Of a DNA stretch of 13,686 nt, positions 5,852-12,453 are shown in pieces. The stretch comes from Pseudomonadota bacterium (GTDB lineage Bacteria > Pseudomonadota > Alphaproteobacteria > Caulobacterales > Caulobacteraceae). The stretch spans positions 1 to 13,686 of the forward strand of contig JAEYNH010000006.1 in NCBI GenBank assembly GCA_023412655.1. The letters are read 5' to 3'. Position 1 is the stretch's first letter; each line of letters opens with the position of its first letter. The notes beneath the pieces are model-generated. The model had not been told where the DNA came from. It was given only the letters and a program-made list of their open reading frames with translations, and ran no database searches. Position numbers and translations under genes: made by a program.

Positions 5852-6639
5852 TCCGGATTCCGTACAGGAGTTTCGGCCTCGGGCGCGCTCACGGCGTCAC
5901 CCTGGGCCACTCGGCCCGGCTCGGTCACGTGGACGTACAGGCCGCAGTTCATGTGCCCATAGTTGTCGAATAGCGCCTTGACCACCTCCAGGTCCCTTTC
6001 CGCCTTCACCGGGTCGACATGGACCGCGGCGCAGCGGACGATGGGCTTGAACACGTCGGCCCGGGCCCAGCCCATCATGAGACGCCGCCCCGCCCATTCG
6101 TTCTCGACCCACGCCGGCCAGCCGTCGACATAGAGATTCGCCCGGAAGCGCAGGGGGTCGATCTCCACGCCCATCTTGGCCGACAGATCCCGCACGCTGG
6201 CGAGGTTGATGATCGAGACCTCGCCTCGGGGATGGTCGAAGAAGCGGAAGTCCCTGGCGGCCTCGACCACGTTCAGCGGCCCTTGCGCATCCTCGCCCAG
6301 AAGGTCAGCCAGCCAGGCGGCGAAGCCTTCCCGGCCGCCGACCGTGTTCAGCGCGCCGGAGAAGGGCGGGAGGCCGTCGGCCTCGGCATGCAGGGTGGCC
6401 GTGTTTTCGTCGTAGCGGGTGCGGGCGGCGGCCACCTTCGGAATGTTCATCAGCACGGTGAACTTCGTCTTCGGCAGGAAGGCCGGGTTCTTCGGATCGT
6501 AGCCGGACGGACCGTTCTCGACGGCGTACATGCGATCGAAGGGGACGCCTGCTCCCGGAGCGAGATCCACATGGTCCAGGCGCTCGGGCGTGAAGCCCTT
6601 CACGGGGTGGCGATAGATCGCCGCGACTTGGCCGGTCAT
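5842..6639 (-). CDS. MOSC-domain protein (YcbX-like)
   Basis: The product is 265 residues. The N-terminal MOSC_N beta-barrel begins with VAAIYRHPVKGFTPE. The C-terminal MOSC domain carries LRFRANLYVDGWPAW (163-177) and PIVRCAAVHVDP with C203, a conserved MOSC cysteine position. MOSC proteins handle the molybdenum cofactor or use it to reduce N-hydroxylated compounds; members of this size often lack a fused ferredoxin domain, as here, and would need a redox partner. I cannot tell whether it binds cofactor or which substrate it acts on. No signal peptide or membrane segment is visible, so it is likely cytoplasmic. It overlaps prmC by 4-10 bp, so the two are co-transcribed and probably translationally coupled. 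No clear Shine-Dalgarno precedes the ATG. Confidence 0.88.
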   Translation of the reverse strand: MTGQVAAIYRHPVKGFTPERLDHVDLAPGAGVPFDRMYAVENGPSGYDPKNPAFLPKTKFTVLMNIPKVAAARTRYDENTATLHAEADGLPPFSGALNTVGGREGFAAWLADLLGEDAQGPLNVVEAARDFRFFDHPRGEVSIINLASVRDLSAKMGVEIDPLRFRANLYVDGWPAWVENEWAGRRLMMGWARADVFKPIVRCAAVHVDPVKAERDLEVVKALFDNYGHMNCGLYVHVTEPGRVAQGDAVSAPEAETPVRNPEWA

Positions 6640-6718
6640 GGCGTCTTGTGGCGAGAAGCCCGCAGCCTGACAAGCGGAACGGCGTCGCGCCCGCCGTGTT
6701 CAGGCTTGGCTGGCTGGT

Positions 6719-6724
6719 GGAGGA
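6719..6724 (+). promoter_or_regulatory. Shine-Dalgarno deciding the YihY-family start
   Basis: GGAGGA lies 10 bases upstream of an in-frame GTG at 6735. The other in-frame candidates (GTG 6648, GTG 6696) have no comparable site. This supports the shorter protein. Confidence 0.5.
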
Positions 6725-6734
6725 ACTGGCGACG

Positions 6735-7955
6735 GTGGCCGCAGCGCAACCCAAAGCCCCACGACTGAGCCGCGCGGCCGCGACGCTCGCGCCGTGGGCG
6801 GTCACTGCCGCGGTCGCGGTCGCCTGGCTGTCCACCCAGCCCCGGCGGCTGCCGGTCCCTGAGCCGTCTCAGGACCCACCGGCGCCGCCTGGGCTGAGCG
6901 AAGCCCTGGTCACCACGCCGGAGCGGTTCGAGGAACTCGAGCCGCGCAGGGGCCGCACCGCGCCTGCGCCGCACCACATCCCTTGGCCGGGCTGGAAGGA
7001 CATCCTGTGGCGAACCTATCGAGAGTTCCAGGTGGACAACCTGATGTACGTGGCGGGCGGCATTACCTTCTTCACCCTGCTGGCGATCTTCCCGGCGCTC
7101 GGCGTCTTCGTCTCGCTGTACGGACTGTTCGCCGATGTGGGCACGGTCCAGCAGCAGATGGCGCAGATGGCTGTGGTGTTCCCGCCGGACGTGGTGCGCA
7201 TCGTGGGTGAGCAGATGATGCGGCTGGCTACCGAGCGTTCATTCAACCTGTCGGCCGCCTTCTTCGTCAGCTTCGTCTTCTCGACCTGGACGGCGAACGC
7301 CGGAATGAAGGCCCTCTTCCAGGGGCTGAACATCGCCTACGACGAGGTGGAGAGGCGCAACTTCTTCTACCGCACAGCCCTGACCTACGGGTTCACCTTC
7401 GCCTTTCTGGTGTTCCTGTCGCTGGTGACGGCGATCATGGTGGCGCTGCCCCTCGTCGCACGCGCTATGCGCCTGCCGGACTGGGTGCTGCTGGTGCGGT
7501 GGGCGATCCTGTTCGCCGTGGTGGCCGCCTCGTTCGGCTGGGCTTATCGCTATGGCCCGTGCCGGCGGCGTGCGCGCTGGTCGTGGATCTATCCTGGGGC
7601 TTTGCTGGCGGCGCTCATCTGGATGGTGGGGTCGGCAGGGTTCTCTTGGTACATCAACAATGTAGCCCACATTCAGGTCACCTACGGCTCGCTGGGCGCG
7701 GTGATCGGCTTCATGCTGTGGGTCTGGTTCTCGGTGCTGATCGTGCTGATGGGAGCCGAGCTCAACGCCGAGATCGAGCATCAGACCGCGTTGGATTCCA
7801 CAGTAGGCGCGACGAGGCCCATGGGCGAGCGGGGCGCGGCCATGGCCGACAGCGTCGGCCTACCCTTCGTAGGCGGCCGCAAGGGCGCGCGGATGCTTTG
7901 GGGCGGCGCGCGACGGCAGGTAGGGGCCCTGGTGCGGCGCGGCCGCCGAACCTAG
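6735..7955 (+). CDS. YihY/virulence factor BrkB family inner-membrane protein
   Basis: The product is about 406 residues. The family core (~86-350) begins PGWKDILWRTYREFQVDNLMYVAGGITFFTLLAIFPAL and ends with the signature YGSLGAVIGFMLWVWFSVLIVLMGAELNAE. About six hydrophobic segments are visible. The molecular role of the family is unsettled; older names as ribonuclease BN are wrong. Upstream of the core is an unusual ~85-residue extension with one hydrophobic stretch (APWAVTAAVAVAWLS) and a Pro-rich linker. The C-terminal tail is Arg/Gly-rich. The frame extends up to a GTG at 6648, only 8 bp from the divergent MOSC start. I prefer GTG at 6735 because GGAGGA (6719-6724) lies 10 bases before it and it leaves room for a promoter. 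The TAG stop overlaps the prfA stop on the other strand (CTAG). Confidence 0.88.
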   Translation: MAAAQPKAPRLSRAAATLAPWAVTAAVAVAWLSTQPRRLPVPEPSQDPPAPPGLSEALVTTPERFEELEPRRGRTAPAPHHIPWPGWKDILWRTYREFQVDNLMYVAGGITFFTLLAIFPALGVFVSLYGLFADVGTVQQQMAQMAVVFPPDVVRIVGEQMMRLATERSFNLSAAFFVSFVFSTWTANAGMKALFQGLNIAYDEVERRNFFYRTALTYGFTFAFLVFLSLVTAIMVALPLVARAMRLPDWVLLVRWAILFAVVAASFGWAYRYGPCRRRARWSWIYPGALLAALIWMVGSAGFSWYINNVAHIQVTYGSLGAVIGFMLWVWFSVLIVLMGAELNAEIEHQTALDSTVGATRPMGERGAAMADSVGLPFVGGRKGARMLWGGARRQVGALVRRGRRT

Positions 7956-9028
7956 CCCAGCTCTTCCTCCAGCGCGGCGAGGCGAGCGGCTTGATCCTCT
8001 GCGATCAGCGGCTCAATCACGTCGTCGAGCGCCTCGCCTTCCATGACCTTCGGCAGGTTGTAGAGCGTCAGGTTGATCCGGTGGTCGGTGACCCGGCCCT
8101 GCGGATAGTTGTAGGTGCGAATCCGCTCGGAACGGTCACCTGAGCCCACCTGGCTCTTGCGGGCCTCGGATCGGGCGCTGTCGATGGCCTCCCGCTGCAT
8201 ATCGTACAGCTTGACCTTCAGCGCCTTCATGGCGCGCGCCCGGTTCTGGTGCTGGGACTTCTCCGATGAGGTCACCACCACGCCGGTGGGCAGGTGGGTG
8301 ATCCGGACTGCGGAGTCGGTCTTGTTGACGTGCTGGCCGCCGGCCCCCGAGGACCGATAGGTGTCGATGCGCAGGTCCTGGTCGCGGATCTCGATCTCCA
8401 CGTCCTCGGGCTCGGGAAGCACGGCGACCGTTGCGGCCGAGGTGTGGATGCGCCCCTGGGCCTCCGTCGCCGGCACCCGCTGCACCCGGTGCACCCCGCT
8501 CTCGAACTTCAGCCGGCCGAACACGCCTTCGCCGGTGATCGAGGCGATGATCTCCTTGTAGCCGCCGGCGTCGCCTTCGGAGATGCTGTCGATCTCCACC
8601 CGCCAGCCGCGGCCCTGAGCGTAGCGCTGATACATGCGGAACAGGTCGCCGGCGAACAGGGCCGCCTCGTCGCCACCGGTGCCGGCGCGGACTTCCAGGA
8701 TGGCCGAGGCGTTCTCGTCCCGATCCTTCGGCGCCAGAAGCAAGGCCACTTCGCGCTCGAGTTCTGGCAGGCGCTCCTTCAGGGCGTCCAGCTCGTCCCG
8801 GGCGAGGGCAGCCATCTCGGCGTCCCCAGAGCCCGCCATCTCCTCGAGTTCGGGAGCCTCGGCGCGGGCCCGTTCCAGGGTCTCCACGGCTTCGGCCACG
8901 GGCTTCAGCTCCGCGTGCTCCTTGGACAGGCGGACGATCTCGGCGCCGTCGGTGGCCGCGCCCATGCGCGCCTCGATCTCGCGGAAACGGTCGAGAACCT
9001 GATCAAGCCTGGCCTGGGGAAGTCGCAA
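7952..9028 (-). CDS. prfA: Peptide chain release factor 1 (RF1)
   Basis: This 358-residue, full-length protein recognises UAA and UAG stop codons in the ribosome and triggers peptide release. Visible are the N-terminal helical domain (~1-100), the codon-reading tripeptide PAT in HRVQRVPATEAQGRIHTSA (186-188, the RF1 form rather than the SPF of RF2), and the catalytic SSGAGGQHVNKTDSA with GGQ at 230-232. The C-terminal part has GDRSERIRTYNYPQGRVTDHRI. The start is an unusual TTG at 9028, giving MRLPQARLDQ as in relatives. The frame stays open to another TTG at 9088, but that codon falls in the predicted -35 box, and the 9028 start gives near-E. coli motif numbering. There is no strong Shine-Dalgarno. 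Its GGQ glutamine is the likely target of the PrmC encoded at 4988-5851. Confidence 0.96.
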   Translation of the reverse strand: MRLPQARLDQVLDRFREIEARMGAATDGAEIVRLSKEHAELKPVAEAVETLERARAEAPELEEMAGSGDAEMAALARDELDALKERLPELEREVALLLAPKDRDENASAILEVRAGTGGDEAALFAGDLFRMYQRYAQGRGWRVEIDSISEGDAGGYKEIIASITGEGVFGRLKFESGVHRVQRVPATEAQGRIHTSAATVAVLPEPEDVEIEIRDQDLRIDTYRSSGAGGQHVNKTDSAVRITHLPTGVVVTSSEKSQHQNRARAMKALKVKLYDMQREAIDSARSEARKSQVGSGDRSERIRTYNYPQGRVTDHRINLTLYNLPKVMEGEALDDVIEPLIAEDQAARLAALEEELG

Positions 9029-9059
9029 CGCTGGAATATCCCAAATCCGAAGGGCCGTC

Positions 9060-9088
9060 TCTGTAGCGGAGCCCCGCGCGGAAGCCAA
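9060..9088 (-). promoter_or_regulatory. Putative prfA promoter
   Basis: On the minus strand TTGGCTT (9082-9088) lies 14 bases before GCTACAGA (9060-9067), a 6/8 match to the Caulobacter GCTANAWC -10. It has the same 14-base spacing as the DUF4167 promoter candidate. It predicts transcription from about 9053 and a ~25-base leader before the TTG at 9028. Confidence 0.45.
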
Positions 9089-9118
9089 ACGCCCCGGGGT
9101 CCGGAACGCGGCTCCGCT
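9065..9118. repeat. 9-bp inverted repeat in the prfA upstream region
   Basis: AGCGGAGCC (9065-9073) and GGCTCCGCT (9110-9118) are perfect reverse complements, with CCCCGGGG (9092-9099) in the loop. The inner arm overlaps the -10 candidate of prfA. It could be an operator or an RNA hairpin of a transcript starting further upstream, or chance in GC-rich sequence. Confidence 0.4.
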
Positions 9119-9157
9119 CCGACCGTTTGGGCGGGCATGGCCTGAGGAGACAATGAA

Positions 9158-9457
9158 ATGGCAACCGAACGAGTCACCGAGACCAGCGACGGTGTGACCC
9201 GCGAACGGGTCATCGAACGCGACGCCGGCGGCAGCACGACCTACGTCGATCGCGGCGGGTCGGGTGTTGGCGGCGTGATCATCGGCATCGCCGTCCTGGC
9301 GCTGGTGGCGATCATCGCCTTCTTCCTTTTGCAGTCGAGCCGTAACGACGCCATGCGCACCGACGCCGTGGCCGGCGCCGCCTCCACCGTGGCCGAAAGC
9401 GCGAGCAGCGCAGCCGGCAGTGTGAGTGACGCGGCGCAGAGCGTCGCCGAGCGCTGA
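9158..9457 (+). CDS. Small single-pass membrane protein of unknown function
   Basis: The product is 99 residues. The N-terminal ~36 residues are charged (TERVTETSDGVTRERVIERD), then comes one clear membrane segment at 38-59 (GVIIGIAVLALVAIIAFFLL), then a 40-residue Ala/Ser/Val-rich tail (VAGAASTVAESASSAAGSV) that resembles an amphipathic helix or flexible periplasmic stalk. There is no signal-peptide cleavage site, so it is probably an inner-membrane anchor with the tail outside. I do not recognise a named family. AGGAGA (9145-9150) lies 7 bases before the ATG, a strong site that argues the gene is real and rules out the overlapping ATG at 9153. It is divergent from prfA and ends just before a strong terminator. 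Confidence 0.8.
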   Translation: MATERVTETSDGVTRERVIERDAGGSTTYVDRGGSGVGGVIIGIAVLALVAIIAFFLLQSSRNDAMRTDAVAGAASTVAESASSAAGSVSDAAQSVAER

Positions 9458-9480
9458 TACCCTGAAGAGCAGACAACAAA

Positions 9481-9507
9481 AAAGCCCCGGCCGTTGGCCG
9501 GGGCTTT
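9481..9507. terminator. Strong bidirectional rho-independent terminator
   Basis: AAAGCCCCGGCC-GTT-GGCCGGGGCTTT is a perfect 12-bp stem with a 3-base loop. It has an A-run before it (ACAAAAAAA) and TTTCGTT after it, so it works in both directions. It ends the small membrane protein gene (stop 9457) and the convergent 97-residue gene (stop 9526). Confidence 0.93.
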
Positions 9508-9525
9508 CGTTACCTGTGGGCGAAG

Positions 9526-9819
9526 CTAGGCGCGCACGCCCGAAAGCGGGGCATTGCCGAAAGCGCCGAGCTTCACGTTGCCGCTCATCTTGTCGCCGTC
9601 GACGGTGGCGTTGAAGTCGAGCTGCATCGGCATCGGGCTTGTGATGTTGGCGCTCCAGGTGAGGGTGTTCCCATCAACCTTGCCGGTGATCTCCTGGGAG
9701 CCCATGCGGCCCTCGGTCTTCCCGGTGAAGGTGTCGCCGCTGGTGGTGATGGTGGCGTTCACTTCCTGCGGGCCCATCGGCGTGTTGATGGTGATCTTCC
9801 AGTTGCCGTCAGCGGACAT
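9526..9819 (-). CDS. Small beta-rich conserved-looking protein, unknown function
   Basis: The product is 97 residues, with no signal peptide and no membrane segment. The sequence begins MSADGNWKITINTPMGPQE and alternates short Thr/Val-rich strands with Gly/Asp turns: TTSGDTFTGKTEG, GKVDGNTLTWSA, ATVDGDKMSGNVKLG. This is a three-fold beta-hairpin-like pattern suggestive of a small antiparallel barrel or sheet that might bind a lipid or other small ligand; that is inference only. I do not recognise a named family. The ATG at 9819 has GGGAGGG about 6-8 bases before it; an in-frame codon at 9849 gives a longer version but without a ribosome site. It lies 93 bp after the Crp/Fnr gene on the same strand and ends at the shared terminator. 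Confidence 0.85.
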   Translation of the reverse strand: MSADGNWKITINTPMGPQEVNATITTSGDTFTGKTEGRMGSQEITGKVDGNTLTWSANITSPMPMQLDFNATVDGDKMSGNVKLGAFGNAPLSGVRA

Positions 9820-9879
9820 TGATGTCCCTCCCAAAAAATGGAGAGCCACCTAAGCGCGTCTGGCCCTCCGCCGCAAGAG

Positions 9880-9894
9880 TGACGCAGGTGTCAA
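9880..9894. promoter_or_regulatory. -35-like TTGACA with overlapping TGAC-N6-GTCA palindrome
   Basis: On the minus strand TTGACA (9889-9894) lies about 70 bp before the 97-residue gene and could be its -35 box, but I see no good -10. It overlaps the inverted repeat TGAC-N6-GTCA (9880-9893). A small operator is possible, for example for the neighbouring Crp/Fnr protein, although it does not fit the canonical Crp or Fnr site. Confidence 0.25.
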
Positions 9895-9912
9895 CTTTGC
9901 AATGGGGCGCTC

Positions 9913-10656
9913 TCAGATGGCGCGACGGCGAACGGCCTCGGCCGAGTTCGGCGGCTGGACCGCCAGCCGATAGCCGGCGATGTCAGCAAGGCGGGCCCGG
10001 TCGGGTAGTCCTACGGCTCCCGAACGGTAGGTCAGCAGACCCTCGCGACGGAGCTGTTGCAGGGTGCGGTTCACATGGACGATCGAGAGGCCCAGCATGT
10101 CGGCCAGGATCTCCTGGGTGATCGGGAGTTGGAACCCCTGGGCGCTGGCGAGCCTTACGCGCATGAGCCGCTCGTGCAACTCGAGCATGAGGTGGGCGGT
10201 CCGCTCGTAGGCCGAGAGACGGCCGAGGCGCACCACATGGTCCAGCATGGTGCGCTGCTCCAGGCGCATGGCCTGGGCCCAGGCGGTGTGAGCGGCTGTA
10301 CCGCTGGCATCCTCCAGATCCTGGATGACTGGGGTGATCTCGAGGGTGTGGGAGGCCGAAAGCGCGGCTACGAGATGGCTCGGGCAATGCGGCGCGCGCA
10401 GCACATCGCCTGGCAGGCGCAGGGCGACGATCTGCCGACGTCCATCGCTCAGCAGCCGCGCCTCTGCGACCAGGCCAGCCGTCACCAGCCGGACATCGGC
10501 CCCTGCAATCGGCAGTTCCTGTCCCGGCGCGTGGCTCTGTTCCTCGCCGCCAATGCGGGTCAGCGGAAGCAGGTCAGCGGCCTTGAGCGGCTGGAAGCTA
10601 GCCAGGCGCCGAGCCAGAAGTTCGGGCGGTGCGCAGGCAGGCTTGGCGGCGGTCAT
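9913..10656 (-). CDS. Crp/Fnr-family transcriptional regulator
   Basis: The product is 247 residues. The N-terminal half (~20-115) fits a degenerate cyclic-nucleotide-binding beta-roll (VTAGLVAEARLLSDGRRQIVALRLPGDVL). The dimerisation helix spans ~120-168. The C-terminal winged helix has LPITQEILADMLGLSIVHVNRTLQQLRREGLL (about 178-209), typical of alphaproteobacterial Crp/Fnr proteins. The Arg-Ser motif that binds cAMP phosphate in E. coli Crp is not seen. There are only three cysteines (two near the N terminus, one near 90), too few for an Fnr-type iron-sulfur cluster. The effector is therefore unknown. The start is ATG 10656 (a TTG precedes it); no clear Shine-Dalgarno. It follows the histidine kinase gene by 99 bp on the same strand, with a hairpin between. 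Confidence 0.88.
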   Translation of the reverse strand: MTAAKPACAPPELLARRLASFQPLKAADLLPLTRIGGEEQSHAPGQELPIAGADVRLVTAGLVAEARLLSDGRRQIVALRLPGDVLRAPHCPSHLVAALSASHTLEITPVIQDLEDASGTAAHTAWAQAMRLEQRTMLDHVVRLGRLSAYERTAHLMLELHERLMRVRLASAQGFQLPITQEILADMLGLSIVHVNRTLQQLRREGLLTYRSGAVGLPDRARLADIAGYRLAVQPPNSAEAVRRRAI

Positions 10657-10708
10657 CAAGGCGGTTCGCGGTCCTGGGCCGCTTCTCGAACTCGAGGGCG
10701 CATCTAAG

Positions 10709-10734
10709 CACGGCCCGGAGGGCCTCGTTCCGTG
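10709..10734. repeat. Hairpin between the kinase and Crp/Fnr genes
   Basis: GGCCC-GGA-GGGCC (10712-10724) makes a tight 5-bp stem, and CACGG/CCGTG (10709-10713, 10730-10734) gives a second symmetry around it. It lies in the 99-bp gap after the kinase stop. It could be a weak terminator or leader structure; there is no clean U-run on the minus strand. Confidence 0.3.
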
Positions 10735-10755
10735 AAAAGTTAAGGCGAGCGTCTT

Positions 10756-12396
10756 TTACCCGGCTCCGCGCGACGTGCTCGCCGGCGAACCTAGGGGCAG
10801 CCGTATCTCGGCGACGACGCCGCCGGGGGCGAACCGCAGGGAGGTTTGCGCCCCCAGTTCATATGGCAGCGCTGTCTCGATCAGCCGCCGCCCGAAACCC
10901 ATGCGATGAGGCCGCAGGTCCAGGGTCGGGACGCCGCTTTCCTGCCAGATCAGGCTCAGGACGGGGGAGGCGCCCTGCGCCACCTGCCAGCGCACGGACA
11001 CGCGTCCGCGATGGGTCGTGAAAGCCCCGTATTTCAGGGCGTTGGTCGCCAGCTCGTGCAGGCTCAGGCTCAGGGTCTCGGCGACCTTCCCCTGCAGCCG
11101 GACCTCAGGACCGTCGACTTCCACCTGATCCTCATGGGCCGCGACGGCCAGGAACTCATCGTGCAGGATTTCCGTGAGGCTGACGGACACATCCGGGCTC
11201 CGGCTGAGGGCGCTCTGGGTGCGCGCCAAGGCCGAAAGGCGGCCCTGGAAGTGGGCCATGAAGGTCTCGATGTCGTCGCTGGCGTCGGCGGTCTGGGAAG
11301 CGATGCCGCGAATGATCGTCAGCATGTTTCGCGTGCGGTGCTGGAGCTCTGCGAGCAGCAGCCCCTGGTAATGTTCGCGCTCGCGCAGGGCCATTTCAGC
11401 CCGCGCCCGCTCAACGGCCTCCCAGGTGCGCTCCCCCACTTCCTGCAAGTCGTGCGCCGCGAAGGGGGACCATCTATGCGGCCTCGTGCAGGCGACCGCC
11501 ATCGTAGCCATCGGCTGGCCGTGCTTGGACAGCGGCGCTGCGATGAAGGCGCGAACGCCGATCGCCCGGAAGGCTTCCTTCAACTCGGGCGAAAGAACGG
11601 CCCAGGTCTCGATGTCCTCGCAGACCGCCACCTCGCCTCGTCGCAGCGCTTCAAGGGGCTGCGGGAAGTTGGCGAAAGCGTGCTCACCGACCAGGCTGGG
11701 CGCGTCGCCGACTACATAGTCCTGCTGGATGACGAAGGCCTCACGCGCGTTGTCCAACTGAGCATAATAGCCGCGGTCGCCTTGAAGATGTTCGGTAACC
11801 AGGCGGCAGGCGGCTGCCTGTATCTCAAGGGGATCGCTGAGAGGCCGCAGGGCGTCGCTGAGCCCCAACAGGAACGCCTGGCGCGCCTGGGTGCGCAGGC
11901 GCGCCGCCTCCGCGCGCTTCCGCTCGGTGGTCTCGAACATGGTGACCAGCACGCCCGAGATGAGCCCCACTTCGTCCCGCAGGGGGCTGTAGGTCAGAGT
12001 GAACCAGGCGTCCTCCACCCCGCCGCCTCGGTCGATTGGATAGAGGCCGTCCTCGATGGTCACCGTCTCGCCGGCCATGACGCGAGCGTAGATCGGACCG
12101 TTGATGTGCCACACCTCAGGCCAGCAAACCCCGGTCGGCTGGCCGAGGCCGCCAGGATGCTTGGCGGCCATCACCTCCCGATAGCCGTCGTTGTAGATCT
12201 GGATGAGGTCTGGTCCCCACAGGATGATCATGGGGAAGCCGCAGGGCAGGATCAGGTCGACCGCGCTCTTCAGGGCCTGGGGCCAGTTTTCACACGGCCC
12301 CAGTGAGGTCCGGGCCCAGTCGAACGTGCGCAAGCGGCGCGCCATCTCGCCAACGCCGATGGGCCAAGGGGAACTATCCGGCGCGGTTTCCTGCAT
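10756..12396 (-). CDS. PAS-GAF-HWE family sensor histidine kinase
   Basis: The product is 546 residues. Order of domains: a PAS fold (~15-158, with WARTSLGPCENWPQALKSAVDLIL and a C-terminal ERKRAE), a GAF domain (~180-335, with APLSKHGQPMATMAVACTRPHRWS), and an HWE-type transmitter. The phospho-acceptor is His353 in LLAELQHRTRNMLTIIRGIA, the N-box is HELATNALKYGAF (447-459), and the Trp-x-Glu motif is LIWQESG (484-486), which defines the HWE group. A short glycine box follows (MGFGRRLI). There are no membrane segments, so it is a soluble sensor; HWE PAS proteins often sense light or redox, but I see no clear flavin-binding Cys motif (NCRFLQ). There is no response regulator next to it. ATG 12396 is chosen over the upstream TTG at 12408; the Shine-Dalgarno is weak. 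Confidence 0.9.
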   Translation of the reverse strand: MQETAPDSSPWPIGVGEMARRLRTFDWARTSLGPCENWPQALKSAVDLILPCGFPMIILWGPDLIQIYNDGYREVMAAKHPGGLGQPTGVCWPEVWHINGPIYARVMAGETVTIEDGLYPIDRGGGVEDAWFTLTYSPLRDEVGLISGVLVTMFETTERKRAEAARLRTQARQAFLLGLSDALRPLSDPLEIQAAACRLVTEHLQGDRGYYAQLDNAREAFVIQQDYVVGDAPSLVGEHAFANFPQPLEALRRGEVAVCEDIETWAVLSPELKEAFRAIGVRAFIAAPLSKHGQPMATMAVACTRPHRWSPFAAHDLQEVGERTWEAVERARAEMALREREHYQGLLLAELQHRTRNMLTIIRGIASQTADASDDIETFMAHFQGRLSALARTQSALSRSPDVSVSLTEILHDEFLAVAAHEDQVEVDGPEVRLQGKVAETLSLSLHELATNALKYGAFTTHRGRVSVRWQVAQGASPVLSLIWQESGVPTLDLRPHRMGFGRRLIETALPYELGAQTSLRFAPGGVVAEIRLPLGSPASTSRGAG

Positions 12397-12409
12397 CCAC
12401 GACAGCAAA

Positions 12410-12438
12410 CGCCGGAACGGCGGTTTCGCTCAAGCGAA
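12410..12438. repeat. Two short hairpins between ispG and the kinase gene
   Basis: In the 57-bp gap, TTCGCT-CA-AGCGAA (12425-12438) is a perfect 6-bp inverted repeat, and CGCCG-GAA-CGGCG (12410-12422) is a 5-bp stem that on the minus strand is followed by TTT. They may weaken read-through from ispG into the kinase gene or shape its leader. Confidence 0.35.
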
Positions 12439-12453
12439 TGTCGCTGAGTCCAC

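Noticed and set aside
4790..5962. Plus-strand ORF of 390 codons opposite prmC
   Set aside because: prmC on the other strand has complete motifs; this frame has none.
9880..9893. TGAC-N6-GTCA as a Crp or Fnr binding site
   Set aside because: The half-sites do not fit TGTGA-N6-TCACA or TTGAT-N4-ATCAA; kept only as a weak possible operator.
10720..10740. GGAAC on the minus strand as an EcfG general-stress promoter
   Set aside because: No CGTT -10 element lies 16-17 bases downstream.
10846..12306. Long plus-strand ORF of 486 codons opposite the kinase gene
   Set aside because: It is the antisense shadow of a gene with clear PAS, GAF and kinase motifs; its own translation has no recognisable domain, and such shadows are common in GC-rich DNA.
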